Below are positions 21,564 to 30,816 of a stretch of DNA of 64,000 nucleotides, one piece after another. Origin of the DNA: Porphyra umbilicalis (lineage: Eukaryota > Rhodophyta > Bangiophyceae > Bangiales > Bangiaceae); contig KV918799.1 of NCBI GenBank assembly GCA_002049455.2, forward strand, positions 105,140 through 169,139, in the 5' to 3' direction. The stretch's first letter is position 1, and each line of letters starts with the position of its first letter. Position numbers and translations under genes: made by a program. The notes beneath the pieces were generated by a model. That model made no database searches. It saw only the letters and a list, made by a program, of their open reading frames with translations, and was not told the origin of the DNA.

Positions 21564-22500
21564 GTGGTCTTACACCCCCCCCCCACCCCCCCCCTTCAAA
21601 CCGGGGTCGCCATCGCCGCCGCCACCGCCGTTGCCGCCGCCGTCGGGGGCGTCGCCGTCGCCGCCGCGACCGCCCTTGCCGCCGAGATCGGCGCCGTCGG
21701 CGCCGTCGCTGCCGCCACCGCCGTTGCCGCCACCTTTGGTGTAAGGCCTTAGTCGCGGGTCTTACATTTGGGGGCGTTGCCGTTGCCGCCGCAACTTCCA
21801 TTGCAGCCGCCGTTGGGGGCGGCGCCGTTGCCGCCGCCACCGCTTTCACAGCCACCGCCGTTGCCGCCGCCGTCTGGGGCGTCGCTGTCGCCGCCGCGAC
21901 CACCCTTGCGGCCGACATTGGCGCCGTCGGCGCCGTCGCTGCCGCCACCGCCGTTGCCGCCTCCTTTCGGGGTGTCGCAGTTGCCGCCGCAAATTCCATT
22001 GCCGCCGCCGTTGGGTGCGTCGCCGTTGCCGCCGCCACCGCTTTTACCGACGCCGTCGAGGGCGTCGCCGTTGACGCCGCGACCGCCCTTCCCGCCGACA
22101 TCGGCGCCGTCGGCGCCGTCGCTGCCGCCACTGGCGTCGCCGCCGCCGTTGCGGGCGTTGCCGTTGCCGCCGCCACTGCCATTGCTGCCGCCGTTGGGGA
22201 TGTCGCCGTTGCCGCCGCCACTGCCCTTTCCGCCGCCGTCGGCGCCGTCGGCGCCGTCGCTGCCGCCACCGTTGCCGCCATTGCCGCGGCCGCTGCCGCC
22301 GCCGCCGTCGTCGTTGCCGCCGTCGGCGCCTATGCCGCCATTGCCGCCGTCACCGCCGTCGCTGCCGCCCCTGCCGCCGCCGAAGCCGCCGCCGTCGCCG
22401 CCGTCGCCGCCGCCGTCGCCCCTCTCGCCACCGCCGTCGCCGCCGTCGCCGCCGCCGTTACCGCCGTTGCCCCGCCGCCCCGTGGCTGCTCCACAACCAC
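21564..22500. repeat. GCC/GTT-type trinucleotide minisatellite with longer repeated modules
   Basis: Nearly pure NCCGCC-type triplets. A longer module containing GCGCCGTCGGCGCCGTCGCT recurs at 21691, 21921, 22104 and 22242, at uneven spacings of 230, 183 and 138 bp. Because everything is in multiples of three, frames on both strands stay open: minus frame 21749-22855 would encode a Gly/Asn/Asp-rich protein (repeating GGNGGGSDGADGAD-like), and the plus frames Pro- or Ala-rich ones. The Gly-rich minus reading is the most plausible as protein, but nothing proves it. Confidence 0.75.
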
Positions 22501-22555
22501 CGCATGCCCGTGGCCGGGCGGCCTTGGCGGGCGGCGGGTGGCGGCGGCGGCGGAA

Positions 22556-22586
<31 letters not shown>

Positions 22587-22855
22587 CGGTCGAAGTGGGC
22601 GCGCCGACCACCCCGCCGCCGACGGCGGGGGGTACGTCCGCCACGCCGACGGCGGCCGTGACGGCGGTGGCGGGGAGGGCGGTGAGAAGGAGGCGGCGGC
22701 ACGAGGCCAAGGCCGTCCACGTGTGGTGGCGGGGCCGCGCGGGGACGCCACCACCGCCGTTGTCGTCGCCGCCGCCGCCGTTGTGGTAGAGGGCGGGTGG
22801 GTGGCACAGAGGAGGGAGAGGGCGGTGCCGGTGCCGGTGGTGGCCGCTGCCGCAA
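21749..22855 (-). CDS. Possible glycine-rich repeat protein
   Basis: A 368-codon minus frame. Residues 1-130 are Pro/Arg-rich and unconvincing; residues from about 130 onward are Gly (over half) with Asn, Asp, Ser and a few Cys, ending CKTRD. Glycine-rich repeat proteins exist in algal and plant cell walls, but there is no signal peptide or second domain to support such a role. Equal-length frames on the other strand make this a weak call. Confidence 0.2.
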
Positions 22856-22997
22856 AGGCGGCCGTCGACGGCCGTCGCGTCACGGACGGCGCGGCGCGGC
22901 GCGTGGCAGCCCCGCCGCCGCCGCCGCCGCTGCCGGCCGCCCCGGCGCGCGGGCCGTCACGGCGAGCCGCGTGCGCGGCGGAGGGGCGGGGCGGTGC

Positions 22998-23029
<32 letters not shown>

Positions 23030-23045
23030 AGCCGCCACCCACCAT
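22501..23045. repeat. GGC/GCC-rich low-complexity stretch
   Basis: Long runs of GGCGGC on one side (22540-22590) and GCCGCC on the other (22900-23035). Several frames are open by composition only. No domain is recognised. Confidence 0.7.
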
Positions 23046-23640
23046 TTCCTCGCCTTGATCGAGGGGAAGATCCCGCGAGCTCCCTCAAGATATACAGAAT
23101 TATCCCGATCTCCAGTTCGCCACGGAGTTGACAGAACTATTTTGAAAACAACATCGAGCACTGATCGTCTGCAAAGTGGGGCATATGCTGATTTGCTGTA
23201 CTGGCGCCGGTACCCACAATTTTCAAATTGCCTCCGAACGCCTCCAGTACAGGCTGAAGTGGCATGTACTAGGCCATATTCGACCCCCCTCCACACTGCA
23301 AAACTTCCAATATTGTATAGAAACGATATTCGCGTTTTAGACCGCGGCGCACCGCTGCACTCTCGCAGTACAGACAAGAACTGCGTCCCAGACATGAAAC
23401 GTAGACCTCTGTGACAGCCAGATTGCGGTTGTTACTGAGCGACGAGCGTGTCCTACGTGACGTTGCCTGGATCAATTACGTTGCTGGGAAAGTGATGGTG
23501 TATATTGCGCTTCCGGGGGCTTCCAGGGGCTGCCCCCCACGACTCCGACGCTGCCGCCCCCCCAACCGTCCCTACCTCCCCCCCCCACGCCTCCCCCCCC
23601 AGCCCCCGACCACCCCACCCACAGGCTCCTATCACCGGTC
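23046..23640. other. Lower-GC unique stretch
   Basis: About 400 bp of balanced composition between two minisatellites, followed by a C-rich run at 23515-23640. It has no supported ORF and no match to other parts of the window. Confidence 0.45.
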
Positions 23641-24470
23641 CGCCCGCCCGTCACTTGGTCGCCTCCTGCTTGCCGCCAGCCCGCCATCTGCTTGCCACTT
23701 GCCGTCACTTGGGCGCCACTTGCCCTCCTCTTGCCCCGCACTCGCTTGCTTCCCACTCGCACGCCACCAATCAGCCGCCCGCGTCCGACGTAACCGCCAC
23801 CAGAACACCAGCTACTCACCACCGACACCCTGTCTCGCCGCCGCCAGCCCGCCACCACTTGCCCGCCGCCGACCCCGCGCCCGCCCGCCGTCGGCCCCCC
23901 GCAAATTCCCTTTCGCTGATCCACCGCCTGCCCGCCGCCAGCCCGCCACCACTTGCCCGCCGCCGACCCCTCGCCTGCCCGCCGCCAGCCCGCCGCCCCT
24001 TGCGCGCCGCCGATCCGTCGCCTTGCCGCCGCCAGCCCGTCCCCTCTTGCACGCCGCGGACGCCCCGCCTTGCCGCCGCCAGCCTGCCGCCACGTGTGCA
24101 CCGCGATCCACCGCCTCGGCGCCGCCAGCCTGCTCCCGCTTGCCGTCCGCGGAGGCCCCGCCTTGCCGCCGCCAGCCCGGCGCCACTTGCGCACTGCCGA
24201 TCCACCGCCTTGCCGCCGCGCACCCGCCGCCCCTTCCCCGCCGACGACCCAATGCCTACCTGCGACCAGCGCACAGCCTACCCCCCACCACCCCACCGCC
24301 CGCCGCCCACTTTTCGACCGCCAGCCCACCGCCAACCAAGCGCCTGCCCGCCACCAGGCCACCGCCTTGCCACCGTCTGGCCACCCCCTGCGCGCCGTCC
24401 GCGCGCTGCCACCAGCCCACCTCCTGACAGACACCCGCCCACTACTACGTAGCACGCCCACGAACAGTCA
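23641..24470. repeat. Degenerate tandem repeat built on CGCCGCCAGCCCGCC...CTTGC
   Basis: Roughly 70-bp units containing GCCGCCAGCCCGCCGCC, CACTTGC and CGCCGACC recur more than ten times with variation. Frames on both strands are open (Pro/Arg-rich plus, Gly/Arg-rich minus), which argues that none is a true gene. Confidence 0.65.
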
Positions 24471-24513
24471 GCCCATCGCCAAGCCACCCACCATCGGCAA
24501 AGAAAGTGAGGTA

Positions 24514-24675
24514 TGACCCCCAGAGCTTCTGCGTCTACGTGCTGAACGCTGGTGGCTTCTGGCTGGCCAGGGGCGCCCCACACAGATTGATGTGTGACCC
24601 CCTGAGCTTTTGCCTCTACGTGCTGAACGCTGGTGGCTTCTGGCAGTCCAGGGACGCCCGACACAGATTGATGTG
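24514..24675. repeat. 81-bp tandem duplication
   Basis: Two copies starting TGACCCCC(A/T)GAGC at 24514 and 24595, each containing TACGTGCTGAACGCTGGTGG and ending ACACAGATTGATGTG. A third partial copy starts at 24676. The copies differ at about ten positions. The period is a multiple of three, and the minus strand would read a repeated 27-residue peptide with HTSICVGRPW. Confidence 0.8.
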
Positions 24676-24750
24676 TGACAAACCGTCCTGACTGGCCCTG
24701 GCACGCGGCGAAACGACGAAGACACACCCGATTTCCTTGTGTGCGCGTCA

Positions 24751-24780
24751 CTTGTAGCCTGCTTCAGCAGGGGCTACAAG
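24751..24780. repeat. 30-nt stem-loop
   Basis: CTTGTAGCC and GGCTACAAG form a perfect 9-bp stem around TGCTTCAGCAGG, whose TGCT/AGCA can add four more pairs. CTTGTAGCCC occurs again about 60 bp downstream (near 24835). Function unknown. Confidence 0.55.
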
Positions 24781-24984
24781 GCCACGAATCTGGCCCGATT
24801 TACCTGGTACACCCCACGGGGCCAGCACGTGGGACTTGTAGCCCACGTTCTGGACCCCCCCCCCCCCAGATGACGTGCGTTCGCCCCCCCCCCCACGGCC
24901 GCCGCTCCGAATTGATGCCAGTAAGGCAATCGGGCCTGCAGTACATGAAATTTAGCCTAGTACGCGTCTTAGTACACGTCTAGT

Positions 24985-25669
24985 ATGCGCCCCACTTTCC
25001 CGACGATGTACAAATGACGCACGATTTCCATTCAAGAACAAGAAATCGGAATTCAAAAACGAGAAATAGCCGCCGAAGATGTGAACAAATACTCGGGTAG
25101 TGTAATTGTGGGATTCTACGGCCAATCACAGTGCTCATAGAAAACAGTTACACGAAGAAGTACCTAATGATAAACGACTTGTTCAAGGATGCTTAAGAAT
25201 TGAAATATTCTCAAGAAAGTTTTTGAGGACCTGACTATTTTTGAGATCAGTTCTATGAATGCTCTTCGGTAGTTCTTTGTGGCGTGCTCGTGCTTGACCG
25301 CTGCGGCGGCGGCCGTCCAGACTGTGACGGCGGCAACGCACGCAGTTGCAAACAGCTCGTCAGGCACGGCGACTCTTGTGGGCGAGACGACACACGTGTG
25401 GCCGTGACCGTCGCGACAGTCCACCCCATTGTCCGCCATGCCCCCGCCCGACTGTCCGCCATCCCTTCGCCCCACTTTCCGCCTCGCCCCACCCCGCCGC
25501 GCCTCCCCGCCCCCGCATAACCCCCCTCCTAATCCGCCGCTGCCCCACAGGTACCGCCGCTCTCGCCGGCCCCCTCTCCCGCATCGCCTGCTTTCCTCCC
25601 TCCGCCTCCCTCCGGGTTTGGCGGCGCGCTACCCGCCAAACCCCATCCCCCCCGGCACCGTAACCCACC
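24985..25669. other. AT-richer then C-rich spacer
   Basis: 25000-25270 is one of the least GC-rich stretches in the window, with two near-repeated AAGAACAAGAAATCGGA-like words. From 25290 the GC content rises steeply. A minus frame, 25164-25475, ends in a hydrophobic/basic stretch (SKTFLRIFQFLSILEQVVYH) but has no recognised domain. Confidence 0.4.
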
Positions 25670-26056
25670 ATGGGCGGCGGCGGCGGCACCGTCGGCGGCG
25701 CCACCCCCCCCCCCCGCCGCCCCCTTGTCTGGAGGGGGCGGCTGGACGTGGCCGCCGCCAGCGCGGACCTGGTGCCGCGCGTCGCCACCGTGCGCGTGGG
25801 CGACATTGCGGACGAAATTGACCAGGGGGGGTGGGCAGGTGGGGGGAAGGGGCGGGGGGGGGGGGTGCTGCTGTTGGTGCACCGTACAGACGCGGACCTC
25901 CACGTACACACGCACGTGCTGGAGGGGGGTTCCGGCTGGAGGGGGGTTCCACCGCCGCCGGCGGGGGGGGCGGCGCAGCCGACGGCGACGCGGGCCCTGA
26001 CGGCGTCGCCCTTGACGGCGCCGAAATCAGAGCCTCAATCACTGCCAAACGTGTGA
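25670..26056 (+). CDS. Possible host exon, unknown protein
   Basis: A plus frame of 128 codons starting MGGGGGTVGG. Residues about 20-55 (WRGRLDVAAASADLVPRVATVRVGDIADEID) and 69-90 (VLLLVHRTDADLHVHTHVLEGG) look like ordinary protein. A Gly-rich insert separates them. No family is recognised. A minus frame of equal length over the same bases is low-complexity. The frame runs into the dispersed repeat R2 near 26036, so a gene, if real, was short or spliced. Confidence 0.3.
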   Translation: MGGGGGTVGGATPPPRRPLVWRGRLDVAAASADLVPRVATVRVGDIADEIDQGGWAGGGKGRGGGVLLLVHRTDADLHVHTHVLEGGSGWRGVPPPPAGGAAQPTATRALTASPLTAPKSEPQSLPNV

Positions 26057-26103
26057 TAGAGATGCTCTCAGACGGCCTCGAAGGCCCTTTTTTTGAGGCT
26101 CGC
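26036..26103 (+). repeat. Dispersed repeat R2, left part (copy interrupted by the copia element)
   Basis: Reads TCAATCACTGCCAA(A/G)CGTGTGA...CTCAGACGGCCTC...GGCTCGC, matching 32235-32300. The copy continues after the copia element at 32066. Confidence 0.8.
26099..26103 (+). repeat. Target-site duplication of the copia element, left (CTCGC)
   Basis: CTCGC before the 5' LTR is repeated at 32066-32070 after the 3' LTR. The uninterrupted R2 copy has a single CTCGC at this place. Confidence 0.92.
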
Positions 26104-26475
26104 TGTTGAGCATGGCTCAGCAATTCCATTTGTCTATACTTACCCGGTTGAGCATTGGGACTCAGTTTTGGGTATTTACCTATGCACTTGTTGTATGTTT
26201 TGTACTTGTGTGTACTTGATTTGTTGGTCTCGTAGTGGGCACTCTCTGCTGGGGTGAGCTCGGGGGGGGGACTTGTGTGGGGAGGTGCATGCCCCGTTCT
26301 GGGAGGTGCGCCGCGGCCCGCGCGCACTGAGAACTGAGGCACGTGGGTGTGCTCCGAGAGCGGGCTGCCCGACGACCTGTCCTGGGGCCGCCTGGGGTAC
26401 ATTAGGTGGCTGGACACGGCCCAGGACCTCAGCCATAGTAAAACAACGCACCCACTTGACGACACCGACTTCACA
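26104..26475 (+). repeat. 5' LTR of the copia element
   Basis: Begins TGTTGAGCATGGCTC and ends GACTTCACA. Contains a run of nine G near 26262. About 98.5% identical to 31693-32065. Confidence 0.92.
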
Positions 26476-26489
26476 GGTTATGGGCCCAG
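26476..26489 (+). promoter_or_regulatory. Primer-binding site complementary to the anticodon half of initiator tRNA-Met
   Basis: GGTTATGGGCCCAG follows the LTR end. It is the exact complement of CUGGGCCCAUAACC, the conserved anticodon stem-loop of eukaryotic initiator tRNA-Met. Drosophila copia and yeast Ty5 prime from this internal half-tRNA rather than the 3' CCA end. Confidence 0.85.
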
Positions 26490-26631
26490 TGTCGCTGGTG
26501 GTCATCGTCGTCTTCCGTGCCGTTGTTGGCGGGACGACCTTGGTTGGGTCGCCGTGTGTTCCGGCGTCGGGCAGGTGGGTATAGCCTCCCACGTCGTCAG
26601 TGCCGCGCCTGCTGGCGTAATTTTCATCGTC

Positions 26632-28641
26632 ATGTCGGAGTACGGCCGCTACGCTGGCCCTCGCTTCGCGCAGCTGGACGACGACTACAAGGTCTGGGCT
26701 GTGTACTGCCGTGCACAGATGATCAAGGAGAAGGTTTGGGCTGCGGTTGTGACGGACCGCCCCGCGTCTGGGAGCGGTGCCAAGATAGACGTTGCAGCTG
26801 AGGCGTGGGACCTCATGAACGAGTCGGCCCTGGCGACTATCCAGATGTCGGTCAAGCCGGTTCATCTTTATTCGGTGACGGCGGTCAGTACGGCCAAGGA
26901 GGCGTGGGATGCGCTCAAGGACATCTTCGAGGCGCGGGACAACGCACGCCTGCTGCAGCTCATGCATGAGCTGAGCAACCTCAAGAAGGGCAGCGACGAG
27001 AACATCATCAAGTACACGTCGCGCGCTAAGGGCATCCGTCAAGAGCTCTCCATGCTGGGAAATCAGGTGGACGAGAACACGCTTGTCCTGCAGATCCTGT
27101 CGGGCCTTCCGGCCGAGTATGACATGATCAAGACCGTTCTGGAGAACATGGACGGGAAGCGCAACCTCGCTGACGTGAGCGCCAAGCTGCTCACTGTGGA
27201 GCAGCGGGGGAGCCATGGGCGGTCGTCCTCGGCGACCGGCGTCAAGTCGCAAGCGTTTGCGGCAACGGCTTCTAAGAAGCCGTGGGACAAGCGCGCGGTC
27301 GTGTGCTACTACTGCGACAAGAAGGGGCACATGAAGCGCGACTGTCTCAAGAAGAAGGCCGACGACGCCAAAGGCAACAAGAAGCCAAATGGCGGGCGTC
27401 GTGAGGGTGGCGGTGGAGGTGGTGCACCTCCCCGCGCCGCATTGGCCTACGCTGCGTCGGTAGGCCAGGCCGGGAAGCTCAACGCTTCCGGGAGCACCAG
27501 CGGGTCCTCGACCTGGGTGTTGGACTCGGGTGCGACCAACCATATGGCCGCCCAGGACGCGGGTTTCACCGTCAAGACGACGGGGAGCGGGGCCAAGGTC
27601 ACTCTAGCTGACGGCCACAAGGTGCCCATCAAGGGGCACGGATACGCGTCCATGGACGTGGGGAAGGGAATCACCACGGCTCGCATGGTCCTCGATGAGG
27701 CCATGCTTGTGCGGGATCTGACAGACAACCTTCTGTCGGTCCGAGCGGTCGACCGCTGTGGCGGTGCCGTGGTGTTCGTTGGCGACGCCTGCTATATCCT
27801 CAGTGATGGGGAAGCGGTGCTCGCGAGCGGAGTTTTGAGCAACGCGTCTGTCGTCGGCTCGGTCAACGAGTCGGAGAACTACGTGCTCAAGGTGACTCCG
27901 GTCACGGCATCGGCCAGAGCCGCCTCCACGCACATGGACGGCGAGGCAGAGCTGTGGCACCGCCGGTTCAACCACTTGGGTTTCGAGAACCTCAAGCGTG
28001 TGGTTGGGATGGTCGATGGGATTCCATCGACGGTAGCCGACGCCAAGCGCGTTCCTGGTACGGTATGCGTGCCTTGTGTCGACGGAAAGATGGCGCGTTC
28101 TCCGCATCATCGCTCGACAACGACCACCACCAAGTGCGAGTTGGTTCACACGGACGTTGATGGGCCGTTGACGGCGTCGCTGGGCGGCTCTGTCTACTTC
28201 GTGACTCTGATGGAAGACTCCACTGGGTTCATCACGGCGACGCCCATCAAGTCCAAGGGCATGGTTCCGGATGTCCTCAAGGCCCGCATCAAGCAGCTAG
28301 AGACCCGAACTGGGCTTAAGGTGAAGCGGATTCGTCACGATGGCGCCAAGGAGTACGTGAGCCGCGACCTCCAAGCCTGGTATGAAGACAAAGGCATTAC
28401 GTCTGAGAAGACGGCGCCGTACTCTTCGCAGCAGAACGGGAAGGCAGAGCGCGCCAACCGGTACATCATGGAGCGCGTCCGTGCGGCTCTTCTGGACGCC
28501 GGAGCGGAAGAGGAGCTGTGGGCGGAGGCTTTGTCATCCGTCATCCACGTGCTCAACCGATCCCCCAAGGCGGGTCAAGATGTGACCCCGCTGGAAGCCC
28601 TCACGGGGAGACGCCCCGACGTGAAGGGATTTCGGGTCTGA
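26632..28641 (+). CDS. Gag-protease-integrase region of the copia element
   Basis: The first suitable ATG is at 26632 (MSEYGRYAGPRFAQLDDDYK). The first 220 residues are the copia-type gag (AWDALKDIFEARDNARLLQL). A CCHC knuckle, CYYCDKKGHMKRDC, lies near residue 225. The aspartic protease motif WVLDSGATNHMA is near 296, and the pre-integrase region ELWHRRFNHLGFENLKRVV near 440. The integrase core starts HTDVDGPL near 506, with the second acidic residue in RHDGAKEY and the Glu in NGKAERANRYIM. Confidence 0.9.
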   Translation: MSEYGRYAGPRFAQLDDDYKVWAVYCRAQMIKEKVWAAVVTDRPASGSGAKIDVAAEAWDLMNESALATIQMSVKPVHLYSVTAVSTAKEAWDALKDIFEARDNARLLQLMHELSNLKKGSDENIIKYTSRAKGIRQELSMLGNQVDENTLVLQILSGLPAEYDMIKTVLENMDGKRNLADVSAKLLTVEQRGSHGRSSSATGVKSQAFAATASKKPWDKRAVVCYYCDKKGHMKRDCLKKKADDAKGNKKPNGGRREGGGGGGAPPRAALAYAASVGQAGKLNASGSTSGSSTWVLDSGATNHMAAQDAGFTVKTTGSGAKVTLADGHKVPIKGHGYASMDVGKGITTARMVLDEAMLVRDLTDNLLSVRAVDRCGGAVVFVGDACYILSDGEAVLASGVLSNASVVGSVNESENYVLKVTPVTASARAASTHMDGEAELWHRRFNHLGFENLKRVVGMVDGIPSTVADAKRVPGTVCVPCVDGKMARSPHHRSTTTTTKCELVHTDVDGPLTASLGGSVYFVTLMEDSTGFITATPIKSKGMVPDVLKARIKQLETRTGLKVKRIRHDGAKEYVSRDLQAWYEDKGITSEKTAPYSSQQNGKAERANRYIMERVRAALLDAGAEEELWAEALSSVIHVLNRSPKAGQDVTPLEALTGRRPDVKGFRV

Positions 28642-28791
28642 GGGAGCCGGGCATGGGCTCTGAAGCCCAAGCAGCAGCAGCGAAAGCTGGAACCCAGGAC
28701 CGACGTCGGCCGTTTTGTCGCCTACACTGTTGGTGGCAAGGCCTACCGCATCCTAGAGGATGGCTCAAACAAGGTCTTTGAGCGCCGAGAT

Positions 28792-30816
28792 GTGCTTATG
28801 GAGGAGACCTCAAGCAAAGCCATCAAGATGACCTCTGTCCCTGGCCCTGCTTCCACCCCTTTCCTGACCAGTCAGACGGATGGTGACAAGGAGGACGGCG
28901 CCATGGACATGCTGGAAGCGGAAGCCGCAAGCGGGGACGAGTATGCCTCGCAGCAGTCGTCAGAGAGCGACGTTGAGCCGGACGAGGCTTCCGGACTCGA
29001 CGCAGAAGACGGAGATGACAATGACGCCGGCGAGGACGCGGCGGATCATGATGGATACGACGTGCTGTCTGGATCCACCACAGAGAGTGGTGACGACGGG
29101 GTGCAAGCACTCCGGCGGTCGAAGCGCAAGCCGGCACCCAAGGTTACCTGGTGGGAGCGTAACCCAAAGGCATACGCTGCAGAAGGACCCAAGGGCGGAG
29201 ATCCGTCGGGATGGGACCTGACCAAGGCGCCAGCCAATGCGAAGGAGGCGCGTGCGCGATCGGACTGGCCGCGTTGGAAGGCGGCTGAGAAAGAAGAGTA
29301 CCTCGCACACAAGAAGCTTGGTACCTGGTCCAATACCAGGAGCAGCAACAAGCGTGAGGCTGTCACATCGCGGTACGTGTACGACATCAAGCACGATGCT
29401 GAGGGCAACATGACTCGGTACAAGGCGCGACTGGTGGCGCAGGGCTTCAACCAAGTGCCGGGGCGCGACTTTGATGAGACATGGGCACCAGTGCCGAGCT
29501 CGGCCACGACACGCGCGCTCTTCGCGGTGGCGGCGGCCAAGGACTGGGAAGTTCACCACGTGGATGTGAAGACGGCCTTCCTCAACGCAAAGATGGACAA
29601 GGAGATGTACATCAAGCTTCCGGTCGGAGCCGAGCCGGGGGAGGAAGGTGATGTCCGCCGTCTGAACCTGGCTCTCTATGGGACCAAACAGGCAGGACGA
29701 TTGTGGGGCATCAAGCTTAACAAAGAGCTCAATGCCATCGGAGCGGTCCGGTCCAAGGTGGACCCGTGCCTCTACACGTGGAGCCACCCTGTGCACGGGC
29801 TTGTCTACATCCTCGTCTACGTGGACGATCTCATTGTGGCTGGAAAAAGCCTCGAAGGGGTCCAGATGGTCAAGGCCTCGGTGTCGGCGTCTTTCGACGT
29901 GCGCGACATGGGTGAGGTCAAGGACTTCATTGGCATGAAGGTCATGCGAGATCGGGCTGCCAAGGTGATCACCCTGAGCAATCCGGGGCATGTCAGTTCC
30001 CTGTTTGAGGCTTTCCAGATGGACAAGTCTGCCCCTAACAAGACGCCCATGGTGTCAGGTGCCAAGCTTTGCAAGACGGGGGAGAATCTACTGCCCGAGA
30101 GCAACCGGTACGCCGAGCTTGTTGGCTCGTTGCTGTACCTCTCCACGACGACGAGGCCGGACATTGCCTTTGCCGTGGGCGTGCTCTCCCGCTACATGTC
30201 ATGCCCCGAGGAGGACCACATGCGCGCGGCCAAGGGGGTGCTCCGATATCTTCGCGGGGCTACGCGACTAGGGGTCGTGTACGGCGACGACAAGCCTCTC
30301 CAAGGGTACGTTGACGCAGACTGGGCAGGCGATATTGACGCTCGTCGGTCGACGACGGGCTTTGTCTTCACCCTCAATGGCGGGCCGATATCGTGGACGA
30401 GCAAGCGCCAGTCGACCGTGGCGACGTCAACGGCCGAGGCCGAGTACGTCGCCGCCGCTATGGCGACCAAGGAGGCGCTGTGGCTGCGCAAACTTCTGTC
30501 GGAGCTGGGCGTCGACGGGGACGCCGTGCCCATGGGGGAGGACAACCAGGCGTGCCTCGCTTTGGTCAACAATCCCGAAGCCACCGGGCGTACCAAGCAC
30601 GTAGACGTTGCGTACCACATGGTGCGCGACTACGTCGCGCGTGGGGAGGTTGCCTTCTACTTTCTTCCCAGCGCCGACATGCCCGCAGATGGCATGACGA
30701 AGCCACTGCCGGCCCCGGCGTTCACCACATTCCGGGGCGTCATCGGCGTTGGCTCGGATCTGGGCACTTCGGGGAGTAGCGGCACGCGGGCCCTACGTCC
30801 TGCGCCGCAGTGCTGA
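28792..30816 (+). CDS. Reverse transcriptase-RNase H region of the copia element
   Basis: After an acidic linker (about 120 residues) comes the copia RT (ARSDWPRWKAAEKEEYLAHK). KARLVAQGFNQVPGRDFDET is the classical finger motif, VDVKTAFLNAKMDKEMYI the first catalytic block and YILVYVDDLIVAG the second, near residue 343. The RNase H region has GYVDADWAGDIDARRSTTGF near 503 and ends TKHVDVAYHMVRDYV, then MPADGMTKPLPAP. It is separated from the upstream region by a short gap. Confidence 0.92.
   Translation: MLMEETSSKAIKMTSVPGPASTPFLTSQTDGDKEDGAMDMLEAEAASGDEYASQQSSESDVEPDEASGLDAEDGDDNDAGEDAADHDGYDVLSGSTTESGDDGVQALRRSKRKPAPKVTWWERNPKAYAAEGPKGGDPSGWDLTKAPANAKEARARSDWPRWKAAEKEEYLAHKKLGTWSNTRSSNKREAVTSRYVYDIKHDAEGNMTRYKARLVAQGFNQVPGRDFDETWAPVPSSATTRALFAVAAAKDWEVHHVDVKTAFLNAKMDKEMYIKLPVGAEPGEEGDVRRLNLALYGTKQAGRLWGIKLNKELNAIGAVRSKVDPCLYTWSHPVHGLVYILVYVDDLIVAGKSLEGVQMVKASVSASFDVRDMGEVKDFIGMKVMRDRAAKVITLSNPGHVSSLFEAFQMDKSAPNKTPMVSGAKLCKTGENLLPESNRYAELVGSLLYLSTTTRPDIAFAVGVLSRYMSCPEEDHMRAAKGVLRYLRGATRLGVVYGDDKPLQGYVDADWAGDIDARRSTTGFVFTLNGGPISWTSKRQSTVATSTAEAEYVAAAMATKEALWLRKLLSELGVDGDAVPMGEDNQACLALVNNPEATGRTKHVDVAYHMVRDYVARGEVAFYFLPSADMPADGMTKPLPAPAFTTFRGVIGVGSDLGTSGSSGTRALRPAPQC

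Noticed and set aside
23411-24461. Several 300-codon frames on both strands
   Set aside because: Produced by the C-rich tandem repeat; none has a domain or balanced composition.
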